Assembly: GCF_014205295.1 (NCBI RefSeq)
Contig: NZ_JACHNF010000001.1
Coordinates: 3,162,001 to 3,226,000, forward strand
DNA from: Kribbella solani
GTDB lineage: Bacteria > Actinomycetota > Actinomycetes > Propionibacteriales > Kribbellaceae
Direction: 5' to 3'
DNA length: 64,000 nt
The translations under genes and the position numbers were made by a program. The notes under the pieces are model-generated. The model saw nothing but the letters and a program-made list of their open reading frames with translations, was not told where the DNA came from and made no database searches. Below are positions 1 to 9,527 of this stretch, one piece after another (the first letter of the stretch is position 1; the number at the start of each line of letters is the position of its first letter).

Positions 1-603
1 CGCCAGTACGCTGATCCGGATCGACACGTCCAGCATCGACGTCGACTCGTCCGCGATGATCAGCTTCGGGTCGAGCGTCAGCGCCCGCGCCACCGCGACC
101 CGCTGCCGCTGCCCGCCGGACAACTGGTGCGGGAACTTCGGCAGGTAGTTCGCGGCCGGCGTCAGGTCGACCTTGGTGAGCAACTCGACCGCCTTCTCGG
201 CGGCTTCCTTCTTGCTCTTCACGACACCGTGCTTGAGCAGCGGCGCGGTGATCGTCTGCTGGATCGTCCGGGTCGGGTTCAGCGACGCGTACGGGTCCTG
301 ATGCACGTACTGCACGCTGCGCCGGAAGGTACCGAACTCGGCCCGCTTCATCGACCAGATGTCCGTGCCGCCGAACGAAACCTGCCCGCTGCTCGGCCGG
401 GCCAGACCGGCCGCCATCCGGGCCGCGGTGGTCTTGCCCGAACCGCTCTCGCCGACCAGGCACAGCACCTCGCCGGGGTTGATCGACAGCTCGATGTCGT
501 CCACCGCGCGGATCGGGCCGGCGGCGGTGTCGAACACCTGGCTGACCCCACCGAGGGTGATCAGCGGCGCCGCTTCCCGCGGGGACTTCTCCAGTGCGCT
601 CAC
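1..603 (-). CDS. Peptide-type ABC transporter ATPase, DppF/OppF-like (C-terminus beyond window)
   Basis: ATP-hydrolysing subunit of a peptide/nickel-class importer, acting on the inner face of the membrane with a second ATPase and two permeases encoded directly upstream. The 201 visible codons show Walker A GESGSGKTT (residues 51-59), the Q-loop glutamine near 102, the signature LSGGQ (161-165) and Walker B ending in DE (185-186). The protein continues past base 1, so the H-loop and C-terminal region are not seen. The GTG start at 603 overlaps the TGA of the upstream ATPase gene by four bases (GTGA), which indicates translational coupling. The substrate cannot be told from the sequence. Confidence 0.93.
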   Translation of the reverse strand, partial: MSALEKSPREAAPLITLGGVSQVFDTAAGPIRAVDDIELSINPGEVLCLVGESGSGKTTAARMAAGLARPSSGQVSFGGTDIWSMKRAEFGTFRRSVQYVHQDPYASLNPTRTIQQTITAPLLKHGVVKSKKEAAEKAVELLTKVDLTPAANYLPKFPHQLSGGQRQRVAVARALTLDPKLIIADESTSMLDVSIRISVLA

Positions 604-1691
604 GATGCCGTCCCCAGGTTCTCGTTCGGTACCTCGCGTTCGAGGTGTACGTCCTTCGCGTGGATACAGGCCGCCTCGTGCGCGTCCCCCGGCTCGTCGG
701 TGATCGGGACCAGCCGCGGATCGGTGGCGTTGCATTCCTCCGTCGCGTACTTACATCGCGGCGCGAAGGTACAGCCGGGTGGCAGCGCGGCCAGGCTGGG
801 CGGTCCGCCGGGGATCGACTCCATGTCGGGCAGATCGCCGACGATCGGCGGCACCGCCTTGATCAGGCCGAGGGTGTACGGGTGCCGCGGCCGGTAGAAC
901 ATGTCCCGTACGCCGCCGGTCTCGATGATGCGGCCGGCGTACATGGTGGCGACCCGGTCCGCGAGTTCGGCGGCCAGGGACAGGTCGTGCGAGATGAAGA
1001 TCATCGAGAAGCCGAGCCGGTCGCGGACCTCGTGCAGTACGTCGACGACCGACCGCTGGGTGAGGATGTCGAGCGCGGTGGTCGGCTCGTCCAGGATCAG
1101 GACCTCGGGCTCGAGCAGCAGGCTCATCGCGATCAGTACGCGCTGCCGCATGCCGCCGGACAGCTCGTGCGGGTAGCTGTCCATCACCCGGGACGGCTCC
1201 AGGCGTACCAGCCGGAGCAGTTCGCCGGCCCGGTCCTCGATCTCCTGCTTGGTCGCCTTGGTGTGCGCGCGCATCGTGTCGTGCATGTGCGCGCGGATCT
1301 TCAGTACCGGGTTGAAAGCGTTCATCGCGCCCTGGAAGACCATCGCGGCGTCCCGCCAGCGGAACTTGCGCAGGTCCCGGCCGTCCAGGCCGAGGACGTC
1401 GATCTCGGTGCCGTCGCCGCGGTTGAAGGTCACCTTGCCGCTGGCGTGCCCGAGCCGCGGCAGCAACCGCAGCAGCCCGAGCCCGAACGTGGTCTTGCCG
1501 CAACCGCTCTCGCCGACCAGCGCCAGGCTCTCGCCCGGGTACAGGTCGAGGTCGACGCCGCGGACCGCCTCCACCGTCGCGCCGGCACCGGTCCGGTACT
1601 CGACCTTGAAGTCACGCACCGACAGCAGCGGTTTGCCTTCGCCACCACGCTTCGCGCGGGTACTCGCCGAGGTACTCGTCATCGCCATCAC
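600..1691 (-). CDS. Peptide-type ABC transporter ATPase, DppD/OppD-like
   Basis: First of the two ATPases of the importer. Walker A GESGCGKTT lies at residues 60-68, the signature LSGGM at 177-181 (a usual variant of the OppD branch) and Walker B LILDEPT at 198-204. The C-terminal quarter has the cysteine-containing oligopeptide/dipeptide-transporter extension (CTFAPRC and two later cysteines), which separates this family from other ABC ATPases. The reading frame opens with GTG at 1691 followed by ATG at 1688; both overlap the stop of the preceding permease gene, so either can be the coupled start. Length (363 aa) is normal. Confidence 0.93.
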   Translation of the reverse strand: MMAMTSTSASTRAKRGGEGKPLLSVRDFKVEYRTGAGATVEAVRGVDLDLYPGESLALVGESGCGKTTFGLGLLRLLPRLGHASGKVTFNRGDGTEIDVLGLDGRDLRKFRWRDAAMVFQGAMNAFNPVLKIRAHMHDTMRAHTKATKQEIEDRAGELLRLVRLEPSRVMDSYPHELSGGMRQRVLIAMSLLLEPEVLILDEPTTALDILTQRSVVDVLHEVRDRLGFSMIFISHDLSLAAELADRVATMYAGRIIETGGVRDMFYRPRHPYTLGLIKAVPPIVGDLPDMESIPGGPPSLAALPPGCTFAPRCKYATEECNATDPRLVPITDEPGDAHEAACIHAKDVHLEREVPNENLGTAS

Positions 1692-2584
1692 CGGTCCCGG
1701 AGCCGCGGGTTGAGGATCTCTTCGAGGGATCTCGTCATCATCACCAGTCCGAGCAGCAGCAGGATGATCGCGACCACCGGGCTCAGAATCCAGGCCAGGC
1801 TCGCGTCGTTGAAGATCGCGCCGGCGATCCAGGCGCGGTTCAGCATGATGCCCCAGTTCGAACCGGTCAGCGGGGCGAGGCCGAGCAGGTACAGACCGAC
1901 CAGCTGATAGATCGCGCTGGTCACGCCGATCATGAAGTTCATCAGGATGAAGCTGGCCATGTTCGGCAGGATCTCGACGAACACCACCCGGATCGTGCCC
2001 AGGTCGAGCAGCCGGGCCGCCTCGACGAACTCGCGTTCCTTCAGCGAGAACACCTGCGCCCGGACCGCGCGGGTCAGGACCGGCCAGGACAGGCCACCGA
2101 CCAGCAGCGCCAGCAGGATCGGCGAGTCCAGCTTGAAGAACGCGCCCATCACGGCGAGCAGCACGATCTGCGGAACGGTCAGCACGACGTCGGCCAGCGT
2201 CACCACCACCGAGTCGACCCAGCCACCCAGGTACGCGGCCAGTGACCCGAGCACGATCGCCAGCGCGGTCGAGATCGCGGCGGCGACGAAGCCGACGAAG
2301 ATCACCGTCCGGCCGCCGCCGATCATCTGGATCAGGACGTCCTTGCCCTCGTTGTCGGTGCCGAGCAGGTGCCCCGGCGAACCGGCCGGGAGCAGGATCT
2401 CCTTGACGTTCGGGGACACGTCCGGGAGGAAGAACGGCACGATCGCGGTGATCAGTACCAGCAGCGCGACGATCACGAACCCGATGAAGCCGGCCGGGCT
2501 GCGGCGCAGCGATCGCAGGATGCCGGCGAACCGGGAGACCCCGGTGGTACCGATCGACGCGACCGGAATGGAAGCCTCGGTCAT
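1688..2584 (-). CDS. ABC transporter permease, DppC/OppC-like
   Basis: Inner-membrane permease of the peptide-type importer, 298 aa. It has a short cytosolic N-terminus, a first membrane helix at about residues 33-55, and then five further hydrophobic segments, with the binding-protein-dependent transport (EAA) loop EAARLLDLG in the cytosolic loop near residue 187, where the ATPases dock. Its start lies four bases after the stop of the upstream permease, and its end overlaps the ATPase gene. Assigned as the C-type permease because of its length and position after the B-type gene. Confidence 0.92.
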   Translation of the reverse strand: MTEASIPVASIGTTGVSRFAGILRSLRRSPAGFIGFVIVALLVLITAIVPFFLPDVSPNVKEILLPAGSPGHLLGTDNEGKDVLIQMIGGGRTVIFVGFVAAAISTALAIVLGSLAAYLGGWVDSVVVTLADVVLTVPQIVLLAVMGAFFKLDSPILLALLVGGLSWPVLTRAVRAQVFSLKEREFVEAARLLDLGTIRVVFVEILPNMASFILMNFMIGVTSAIYQLVGLYLLGLAPLTGSNWGIMLNRAWIAGAIFNDASLAWILSPVVAIILLLLGLVMMTRSLEEILNPRLRDR

Positions 2585-2588
2585 CTCG

Positions 2589-3689
2589 TCACCCCTTGCC
2601 CTTGCCCTGGACCCGGATCCGCGGATCCAGTCGGCTGTACAGGACGTCGGCGAGCAGGTTGGCCACCACCACCGAGATCGTCACCACCAGGAAGATGCCT
2701 TGCAGTACGGCGTAGTCGCGGCCGCTGACCGCGTTGTACAGGCTGAAGCCGATGCCCTGGTAGCCGAAGATGCGCTCGACGAAGATCGAGCCGCCGACGA
2801 CGAAGCCGAGCGACACCGCGAGCTGGCTGAACAAGGGCAGGACGGCGTTGCGCCCGACGTACCCGGACCGGATCCGCGAGTCGGTCAGGCCGCGCGCCCG
2901 GGCCACCGTCACGTAGTCCTCGCCGAGGGTCTCGACCGTCGACGACTTCATCACCAGCGCCCAGGAGCCGACCGTGGTCAGCGCGTAGGCCAGGATCGGC
3001 AGCGTCGCGTGGTAGAAGATGTCGTTCAGGAAGCTGAAACTGAACGACGGCGTCACACCCGGCGTGTACGAGCCGCGGGCCGCGGTCAGGTCGAACCACT
3101 GCAGCTTCACGCCGAGGAAGACCACGATCAGGATCGCCAGGATGTAGTTCGGGATCGCGTGCAGCAGCGAGCCGATCGACGTCAGCAGATGATCGATCCA
3201 CGTCTCCCGCCGGTACGCCATGATCATGCCCGCGACGATGCCGACGATGAAGCTGATCACGGTGGCGACGCCGACCGAGAACAGCGTCCAGGGCAGGTAC
3301 GTCTTGATCACCGAGGCGACCGTGGTGCCCGGCGAGAGCATCGAGTTCCCGAAGTCGCCGTGCAGCATGTTGATCATGTAGTGGAAGTACTGCACGACGA
3401 TTGGCTGGTTCGGGTCCAGCGAGAACAGGTTCTTCGCCTGCGCGGCCGCTGCCTCGTACGAGATACCGGTCTGCGCGATCTGGGTCGAGATATAGGTGTC
3501 GACCGGGTTCCCTGGTAACAATCTGACCAGGAAGAACGTCCCGGTCGTGACGATGAAGACCGTCAAGATCGCCTTGAACAGTCTTCGCACCAGCCAGGCG
3601 TTGAAGAACCGCCGTACGGCCGAAGGTCTCGGTTCGTCGGCAGGACCTTCGATCAGCTCCGCCGCGGACGTATCGACCGCACCGCTCAC
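2589..3689 (-). CDS. ABC transporter permease, DppB/OppB-like
   Basis: First gene of the importer operon, 366 aa. A cytosolic tail of about 30 residues precedes the first membrane helix (residues 38-60), which is followed by a long loop and five more helices; the EAA-type loop TVARARGLTDSRI lies near residue 277. The GTG start at 3689 is preceded by a good Shine-Dalgarno GGAGG at 3696-3700. A solute-binding protein is usually encoded beside such operons but none is found here, so it may lie beyond the left edge or elsewhere. The operon may be under the operator-like repeat cluster at 3830-3859. Confidence 0.92.
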   Translation of the reverse strand: MSGAVDTSAAELIEGPADEPRPSAVRRFFNAWLVRRLFKAILTVFIVTTGTFFLVRLLPGNPVDTYISTQIAQTGISYEAAAAQAKNLFSLDPNQPIVVQYFHYMINMLHGDFGNSMLSPGTTVASVIKTYLPWTLFSVGVATVISFIVGIVAGMIMAYRRETWIDHLLTSIGSLLHAIPNYILAILIVVFLGVKLQWFDLTAARGSYTPGVTPSFSFSFLNDIFYHATLPILAYALTTVGSWALVMKSSTVETLGEDYVTVARARGLTDSRIRSGYVGRNAVLPLFSQLAVSLGFVVGGSIFVERIFGYQGIGFSLYNAVSGRDYAVLQGIFLVVTISVVVANLLADVLYSRLDPRIRVQGKGKG

Positions 3690-3829
3690 TGCTCACCTCC
3701 ACACGACTGCAGGGGTCAAAGTGGGTGTCGCGGACCTTAGCAAGACGACTTAGTAATGCTGTCTTGCAAGAGTCTGCGCATTGTGACGACAGTGTGCGCA
3801 ACCTCAGTCACCGAGTCAACGACTTGAGG

Positions 3830-3859
3830 CAACGTTGAGGCAACGTTGGGACAACGTTG
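3830..3859. promoter_or_regulatory. Three CAACGTTG palindromes at exact 11-bp spacing
   Basis: Copies at 3830-3837, 3841-3848 and 3852-3859. Each is a perfect 8-bp palindrome with a central CG, the type of core recognised by LacI-family repressors, and the 11-bp period places all three on the same face of the helix. They lie about 140 bases upstream of the importer start. The regulator is unknown. Confidence 0.45.
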
Positions 3860-3897
3860 CCCTGCGTGATGCGACGGTATCGGGGAGTACAGGAAAT

Positions 3898-3953
3898 GCC
3901 CGCCTCCGACACGGAGACGGGCATCCTGCCTGAAGGTCGCGGCGACCGGCAGG
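3898..3953 (-). terminator. Twin hairpins downstream of leuA
   Basis: The first hairpin (3898-3922) has a GCCCG/CGGGC plus CTCC/GGAG stem with one mismatch. The second (3925-3953) has an outer CCTGCC/GGCAGG stem enclosing GGTCG/CGACC. No U-tract follows, which is common for GC-rich actinobacterial terminators. They begin about 30 bases past the leuA stop. Confidence 0.5.
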
Positions 3954-3981
3954 GGCGCCGTTATGGGCTAGCGCGAAACGA

Positions 3982-5721
<1,740 letters not shown>

Positions 5722-5726
5722 TCAGT

Positions 5727-5803
5727 GCTCAAGGTCGCTGGACGACCGGCGTACGACGAAACTCCGCGGCGAGGAAACCGGCCTTGTCAGGCCTCGCCGC
5801 GGC
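5727..5803 (-). promoter_or_regulatory. leuA attenuator stem region
   Basis: In the leuA leader RNA, CCGCGGCGAGG (5792-5802, within the last codons of the leader peptide) pairs perfectly with CCTCGCCGCGG (5764-5774), giving an 11-bp GC stem. A second hairpin GGTCG-CTGGA-CGACC lies nearer leuA (5733-5747). The position of the first stem directly behind the leucine codons is that of a ribosome-controlled attenuator. The switching itself is inferred. Confidence 0.65.
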
Positions 5804-5831
5804 AGCGAAGGAGAAGAAACAGGTGCCGCAT
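5787..5831 (-). CDS. leuA leader peptide (14 aa, MRHLFLLLRCRGEA)
   Basis: A short frame from ATG at 5831 to TGA at 5787 encodes MRHLFLLLRCRGEA, with four leucines in five consecutive codons (CTG TTT CTT CTC CTT). CTT is a rare leucine codon in such GC-rich genomes and is used twice. The ATG lies only nine bases after a -10-like TAGACT, so the messenger is probably leaderless or nearly so, as known for leucine leaders in other actinobacteria. The 3' part of the frame forms one arm of the stem in front of leuA. Stalling of ribosomes at the leucine codons would expose or hide that arm. Confidence 0.75.
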   Translation of the reverse strand: MRHLFLLLRCRGEA

Positions 5832-5840
5832 GATGCCAGC

Positions 5841-5871
5841 AGTCTACGCACGGCAACCACGACCCGTCGAA
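5841..5871 (-). promoter_or_regulatory. Promoter of the leuA leader
   Basis: On the minus strand a -35-like TTCGAC (5866-5871) is separated by 19 bases from the -10 TAGACT (5841-5846, TANNNT type). The predicted transcription start falls at or within three bases of the leader-peptide ATG. Confidence 0.5.
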
Positions 5872-5889
5872 CCGGGGTCCGGTGCACCG

Positions 5890-5977
5890 AAGGACAGGAG
5901 GTAGTCGCCCACCTCCGGCCACGCCGCGCTCAGCACACCTCGCCGGCAGCCACCAGCTGGCACTACCTCCTGTCCTT
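5890..5977. repeat. 88-bp palindromic element A with 16-bp perfect terminal inverted repeats
   Basis: Arms AAGGACAGGAGGTAGT (5890-5905) and ACTACCTCCTGTCCTT (5962-5977) flank a 56-base GC-rich core. It sits between the divergent leuA leader and the PPOX gene. The right arm plus one base is identical over 17 nt to the right arm of the element at 29692-29782, so the two belong to one family. Confidence 0.75.
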
Positions 5978-6002
5978 ACGGCTCATTGGTCTGACGGAAA
6001 CG

Positions 6003-6416
6003 GTGCTGGAGCGGATCGGGACGCACGGGCTCGGTGTGCTGGTGACGATCAAGCGGGACGGGCGGCCGCAGTTGTCGAACGTCACCTACGTGTTCGACGG
6101 GACCCGGGTACGGGTTTCGCTGACCGACGATCGCGCGAAGACACGTAATCTCCGGCGCGACCCGCGCGCCAGTCTGTACGTCGACGGGCCGCGTGGCCGG
6201 TCGTACCTGGTGCTGGAAGGTAAGGCCGAGCTCAGCCCGGTCGCGGCCGAGCCGAACGACGCGGTGGTCGACGACCTGGTCGACTACTACCGGACCGCCT
6301 CCGGCGAGCACCCGGACTGGGACGACTACCGCGCCGCGATGGTGCGGGACCGGCGGCTGGTGTTCTCGATGACGATCGACCACGCGTACGGAATGCCGGG
6401 CGCCGCGCTCCGTTAA
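6003..6416 (+). CDS. PPOX-class (pyridoxamine-phosphate-oxidase fold) F420-dependent-type oxidoreductase
   Basis: Small split-barrel flavin/F420 protein of about 137 aa. The conserved start ...GTHGLGVLVTIKRDGRPQL..., the strand NVTYVFDGTRVRVSL and the segment AKTRNLRRDPRASL are typical of actinobacterial F420-dependent PPOX proteins, which reduce small molecules in the cytosol. The start is uncertain: the GTG at 6003 has GGA a few bases upstream, but homologous sequence appears to begin several codons earlier, where only ATT or CTG codons are available. The natural substrate cannot be read from sequence. It is followed after five bases by a GNAT gene, probably co-transcribed. Confidence 0.8.
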   Translation: MLERIGTHGLGVLVTIKRDGRPQLSNVTYVFDGTRVRVSLTDDRAKTRNLRRDPRASLYVDGPRGRSYLVLEGKAELSPVAAEPNDAVVDDLVDYYRTASGEHPDWDDYRAAMVRDRRLVFSMTIDHAYGMPGAALR

Positions 6417-6421
6417 ACCAG

Positions 6422-7447
6422 GTGCGGAAACCGATCGTCTCGTTGGACGCTGTGCTGGTGGAGATCACAAAACTGTCGCCCGACGACGAAGCCGGGTGCA
6501 TCGACGCCGTAGGCATCAAGAACGCCGTACTCGCGCAGGACTGCCCCGAGATGGTGCCGTCCACGCCTCGCGGGTTCGCGAACATGCTGCGGTACGGCTG
6601 GGATCTGGAGCCCGGGCACGCGTTTCTTGCCCGCGACGCCGACGGGACCGCCGTCGGCGTACTGAACGTCGACGTCAACCTGTACGACAATACCAACCAG
6701 GTCTGGATCGACGTCGACGTCCACCCGGACCACCACGGCCGCGGCATCGGGTCGGCCCTGGTCGAACGCGCCGAAGCGTTCACCCGTGAGCTCGGCCGGG
6801 ACACCATCGGCTACGGCTGCCTGGACCTGCCCGCCGACGACGAGTTCGCCCGCGCGCACGGTTTCGAGCAGAAGGCGATCGAGGTGAACCGCCGGCAGGA
6901 CCTGAGCACGCTCGACTGGGACGTGGTCCAGCGGATGTACGACGAAGCGGTCGCCGCGTCCACCGGGTACGAGCTGACCATGCTGACCGGCGCGCTGCCC
7001 GGCGACCTGCTCGAGCCGATGGTGGAACTGACCGGCTCGATCAACGACGCGCCGAAGGACGACCTCGACCTCGAGGACGACGTCTTCAGCCCGGAGCGAC
7101 TGCGGGCGTACGAGGAGGCGCAGGCGAAGAGCGACCACACCATCTACCGGGTGATCGCACGGGAGAAGGCCACCGGCGCGCTGGCCGGGCACACGGTCAT
7201 CGCCGTCGAGCGGGAGCGGCCGCACCTCGGCGAGCAGCACGACACCGCCGTCGCCCGGGCGCATCGCGGTCACCGGTTGGGCGCGCTGGTGAAGTCCGCG
7301 ATGCTGCTCTGGCTGCGCGAGGCCGAGCCGCAACTGGCCCGGGTCGACACCTGGAACGCCGAGTCGAACAACCACATGATCGGCATCAACGAAAAGCTGA
7401 ACTACCAAATCGTCACCCGCACACTCGCCTACCAGAAGACGATCTGA
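6422..7447 (+). CDS. Tandem-domain GNAT N-acetyltransferase
   Basis: 341 aa with two acetyltransferase folds. The first contains the acetyl-CoA loop VHPDHHGRGIGSALV near residues 99-113; the second ends in the weaker loop HRGHRLGALVK near 280-290 and the terminal strand of the fold (ESNNHMIGINEKLNY). Tandem GNAT proteins of this size in actinobacteria include mycothiol synthase and antibiotic-modifying enzymes; this one is more like the uncharacterised branch, so the acceptor is left open. The GTG start at 6422 lies five bases after the preceding stop, without a strong Shine-Dalgarno. Confidence 0.85.
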   Translation: MRKPIVSLDAVLVEITKLSPDDEAGCIDAVGIKNAVLAQDCPEMVPSTPRGFANMLRYGWDLEPGHAFLARDADGTAVGVLNVDVNLYDNTNQVWIDVDVHPDHHGRGIGSALVERAEAFTRELGRDTIGYGCLDLPADDEFARAHGFEQKAIEVNRRQDLSTLDWDVVQRMYDEAVAASTGYELTMLTGALPGDLLEPMVELTGSINDAPKDDLDLEDDVFSPERLRAYEEAQAKSDHTIYRVIAREKATGALAGHTVIAVERERPHLGEQHDTAVARAHRGHRLGALVKSAMLLWLREAEPQLARVDTWNAESNNHMIGINEKLNYQIVTRTLAYQKTI

Positions 7448-7452
7448 TTAAT

Positions 7453-7552
7453 CGGCAGCTCGACAGGAGGTGTCGCCGATCTGCCGCCTCTCACCCGACC
7501 GCTTACGCGGGCGGCCGGCGGCAGTGGGCGTATACGTACTGTCGAGCTGCCG
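7453..7552. repeat. 100-bp palindromic element with 14-bp inverted repeats between convergent genes
   Basis: CGGCAGCTCGACAG (7453-7466) and CTGTCGAGCTGCCG (7539-7552) are perfect inverted repeats. The left end also contains CGACA-GGAGG-TGTCG, itself a palindrome carrying the ACAGGAGGT motif of elements A and B. Inner GCCGCC/GGCGGC runs can pair. Its position between two convergent genes also suits a bidirectional terminator. Confidence 0.6.
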
Positions 7553-7558
7553 GTGTTC

Positions 7559-8236
7559 TCACACTGGCTCGACGATGGTGACCTTCATTTGGTTGGACAG
7601 GGTGAAGCCGAGTGACTCGTAGAGGCGGATCGCGGTGGTGTTGCTGCCGCCGGTGTGCAGGAACGGACTGCGGCCGGCGGCGGTGATGTCCGCGGCCACG
7701 GCCCGGATCAGCCGGGTCGCGAGACCCTGGCCGCGCGCCGACGGGTGGGTGCAGACGGCGCTGATCTCGGTGTGCCCGGGCAGGCTGAAACGCGTCCCGG
7801 CCATCGCGATCAGCTCGCCGTCGCGACGGATGCCCAGGTACGTACCGAGCTCGATCGTCCGGCTGCGGAACGGACCGGGGTCGGTCAGCGCGACGAGTGC
7901 CAGCATGTCCGGTACGTCGTCCAGGCCGAGTGTTGTCGCTTCAGGATCCGCGGCCGGGAGATCCGCCGGTGCGGTGAACTGCACCAGGTCGATCACTCGG
8001 TCCAGCTTGAAGCTGCCGGGAACGGGGAGCTCGGGGCGCATCAGCGCGACGGACGTGCCGGGACCGAGCAGGACGGCAGCGTCCGCCCAGTCTTTGTCGG
8101 TCGGCTCGTCAGGCAGCGCAAGAAACGGCGCCACCGCGGCCGGATACCGCCGCGCGTTGCCACGAACCTCGGCGACCCCGGCATGCGGACCGGTCAGAGC
8201 GGCGTACACCGGATTGGTCAGTGCAGAAGATTCCAC
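7559..8236 (-). CDS. GNAT family N-acetyltransferase (FR47-like)
   Basis: 225-aa acetyltransferase. The C-terminal half carries the acetyl-CoA pyrophosphate-binding loop HPSARGQGLATRLI and the following TGGSNTTAIRLYESLGF strand-helix unit typical of the family; the N-terminal half is a divergent GNAT-like fold, as in FR47-type proteins. The GTG at 8236 is two bases after the era stop, so it probably forms the end of the era operon. The acceptor substrate is unknown. Confidence 0.82.
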   Translation of the reverse strand: MESSALTNPVYAALTGPHAGVAEVRGNARRYPAAVAPFLALPDEPTDKDWADAAVLLGPGTSVALMRPELPVPGSFKLDRVIDLVQFTAPADLPAADPEATTLGLDDVPDMLALVALTDPGPFRSRTIELGTYLGIRRDGELIAMAGTRFSLPGHTEISAVCTHPSARGQGLATRLIRAVAADITAAGRSPFLHTGGSNTTAIRLYESLGFTLSNQMKVTIVEPV

Positions 8237-8238
8237 CG

Positions 8239-9168
8239 TCAGAAGCCCAGTTTGCGGAGGTGTTTGGCGTCGGTTTGCCAGTTCTTGGCGATCTTGACGT
8301 GCAGGTCCAGGTACACCGGCGTGCCGAGCAGGGCCTCGATCTGGCGCCGGGACGCGGCGCCGACCTCGCGGAGCCGGGCGCCCTTGTGCCCGATCACGAT
8401 CCCCTTCTGGCTCTCCCGCTCCAGGAAGATGTTCGCGTAGATGTCCAGCAGCGGCTTGTCCTTCGGCCGGTCCTCGCGCAGGTTCATCTCGTCGATCGTG
8501 ACCGCGATCGAGTGCGGCAGCTCGTCCCGGACCCCCTCCAGCGCGGCCTCGCGGATCAGCTCGGCGACCAGCGTCTCCTCCGGCTCGTCGGTGATGTCGC
8601 CGTCCGGGTACAGCGGGAACCCGTTCGGCAGCAGCTTGACCAGCTCGTCGGCGACCAGGTCCACCTGGAACCCGGACGTCGCGGACACCGGCACGATCGA
8701 CGCCCACTCGATCCCGGCCGCTTCGCCGAGTGCCTGGATCTCGGCCAGGTGCTCGACCATCCGGTCCGGTTCGACCAGGTCCGCTTTGGTGGCCAGCGCG
8801 ACCTTCGGCGTCTTCGCGACCTTCGCCGCCTCGCCGACCAGGAACCGGTCACCGGGCCCGATCTTGTCGCTCGCGGGCAGGCAGACCGCGATCACGTCGA
8901 CCTCGGCCCAGGTGGTCTTGACCAGGTCGTTCAGTCGCTCGCCCAGCAGCGTACGCGGCTTGTGCAGGCCCGGCGTGTCGACCAGGATCAACTGTGCGTC
9001 CGGCCGGTGCACGATGCCGCGTACGGCGTGCCGGGTGGTCTGTGGTTTCGACGAGGTGATGACGATCTTCTTGCCGACCAGCGCGTTCGTGAGTGTCGAC
9101 TTGCCCGCGTTCGGACGGCCGACGAAACAGGCGAAGCCGGACTTGAACTCCTCAGGTGTTGACGACAT
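8239..9168 (-). CDS. era: GTPase Era
   Basis: Ras-like GTPase that binds 16S rRNA and assists 30S assembly. G1 GRPNAGKS is at residues 17-24, G3 DTPG at 64-67, G4 TKAD at 127-130, and the C-terminal KH domain has the GHKG loop that contacts the 3' end of 16S rRNA. Length 309 aa is normal. The ATG at 9168 overlaps the end of the preceding gene by 17 bases. It is the last conserved member of the ybeY-CorC-cytidine deaminase-like-era operon, a typical actinobacterial ribosome-maturation cluster. Confidence 0.97.
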   Translation of the reverse strand: MSSTPEEFKSGFACFVGRPNAGKSTLTNALVGKKIVITSSKPQTTRHAVRGIVHRPDAQLILVDTPGLHKPRTLLGERLNDLVKTTWAEVDVIAVCLPASDKIGPGDRFLVGEAAKVAKTPKVALATKADLVEPDRMVEHLAEIQALGEAAGIEWASIVPVSATSGFQVDLVADELVKLLPNGFPLYPDGDITDEPEETLVAELIREAALEGVRDELPHSIAVTIDEMNLREDRPKDKPLLDIYANIFLERESQKGIVIGHKGARLREVGAASRRQIEALLGTPVYLDLHVKIAKNWQTDAKHLRKLGF

Positions 9169-9484
9169 CGAGCACCTCCCCCGAACCGTCGGCGCGCACC
9201 ACCGGGATCGCCGCGCCGGCGAAGTGCCGGACCACGTTCACGTCGACCTGCTCCGCGTCGGTGACGACCGCGCCCGCTTCCAGACCCTTCACCCCCGACG
9301 ACAACGCCATCGCGACCGCAAGCTGCAGCGCGCTCAACTCGACGGTGTCGAGCGCGACCGTGCAGGCGCTGTACGTACGCCCGTCGCTGTCCCGCACGGC
9401 GGCGCCCTCAAGAGCGCGTGTACGGGCACGCGCGGCACGAGCGAGGGTGACGAGTTTGGCGTCCTCCGCCGACAGGTCTGACAA
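9152..9484 (-). CDS. Degenerate cytidine deaminase-like protein
   Basis: About 110 aa, with the sequence pattern of the actinobacterial protein usually labelled cytidine deaminase between CorC and era (DAKLVTLARAARARTRALEGAAVRD, ...LSALQLAVAMALSSG). The zinc ligands and catalytic glutamate of true deaminases (an H/C-A-E motif and PCxxC) are absent: the position where HAE is expected reads ALQLA. It is therefore unlikely to deaminate cytidine, and may have a structural or regulatory role in the era operon. The TTG at 9484 is preferred because GGAG lies six bases upstream; an upstream in-frame TTG at 9496 is the alternative. Confidence 0.8.
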   Translation of the reverse strand: MSDLSAEDAKLVTLARAARARTRALEGAAVRDSDGRTYSACTVALDTVELSALQLAVAMALSSGVKGLEAGAVVTDAEQVDVNVVRHFAGAAIPVVRADGSGEVLDVVNT

Positions 9485-9527
9485 GAAATACTCCAAAAAC
9501 TGAGCTGCTGAGTGGGTCGAGCTGGGG

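Larger units (their letters stand above)
3690..3981. other. leuA / ABC-importer intergenic region
   Basis: 292 bases without a gene. From the leuA side it holds two hairpins (3898-3953), three CAACGTTG palindromes (3830-3859), an inverted repeat GCAAGAC/GTCTTGC (3740-3746 and 3761-3767), and on the minus strand an extended -10-like TGCTAAGGT about 45 bases upstream of the importer start. The last is a weak promoter candidate with no clear -35. Confidence 0.5.

Noticed and set aside
5890..5905. GGAGGT in the palindromic element as a ribosome-binding site for a missed gene
   Set aside because: No start codon with a credible frame follows at the right distance; the same motif occurs in the opposite arm, so the palindrome explains it.
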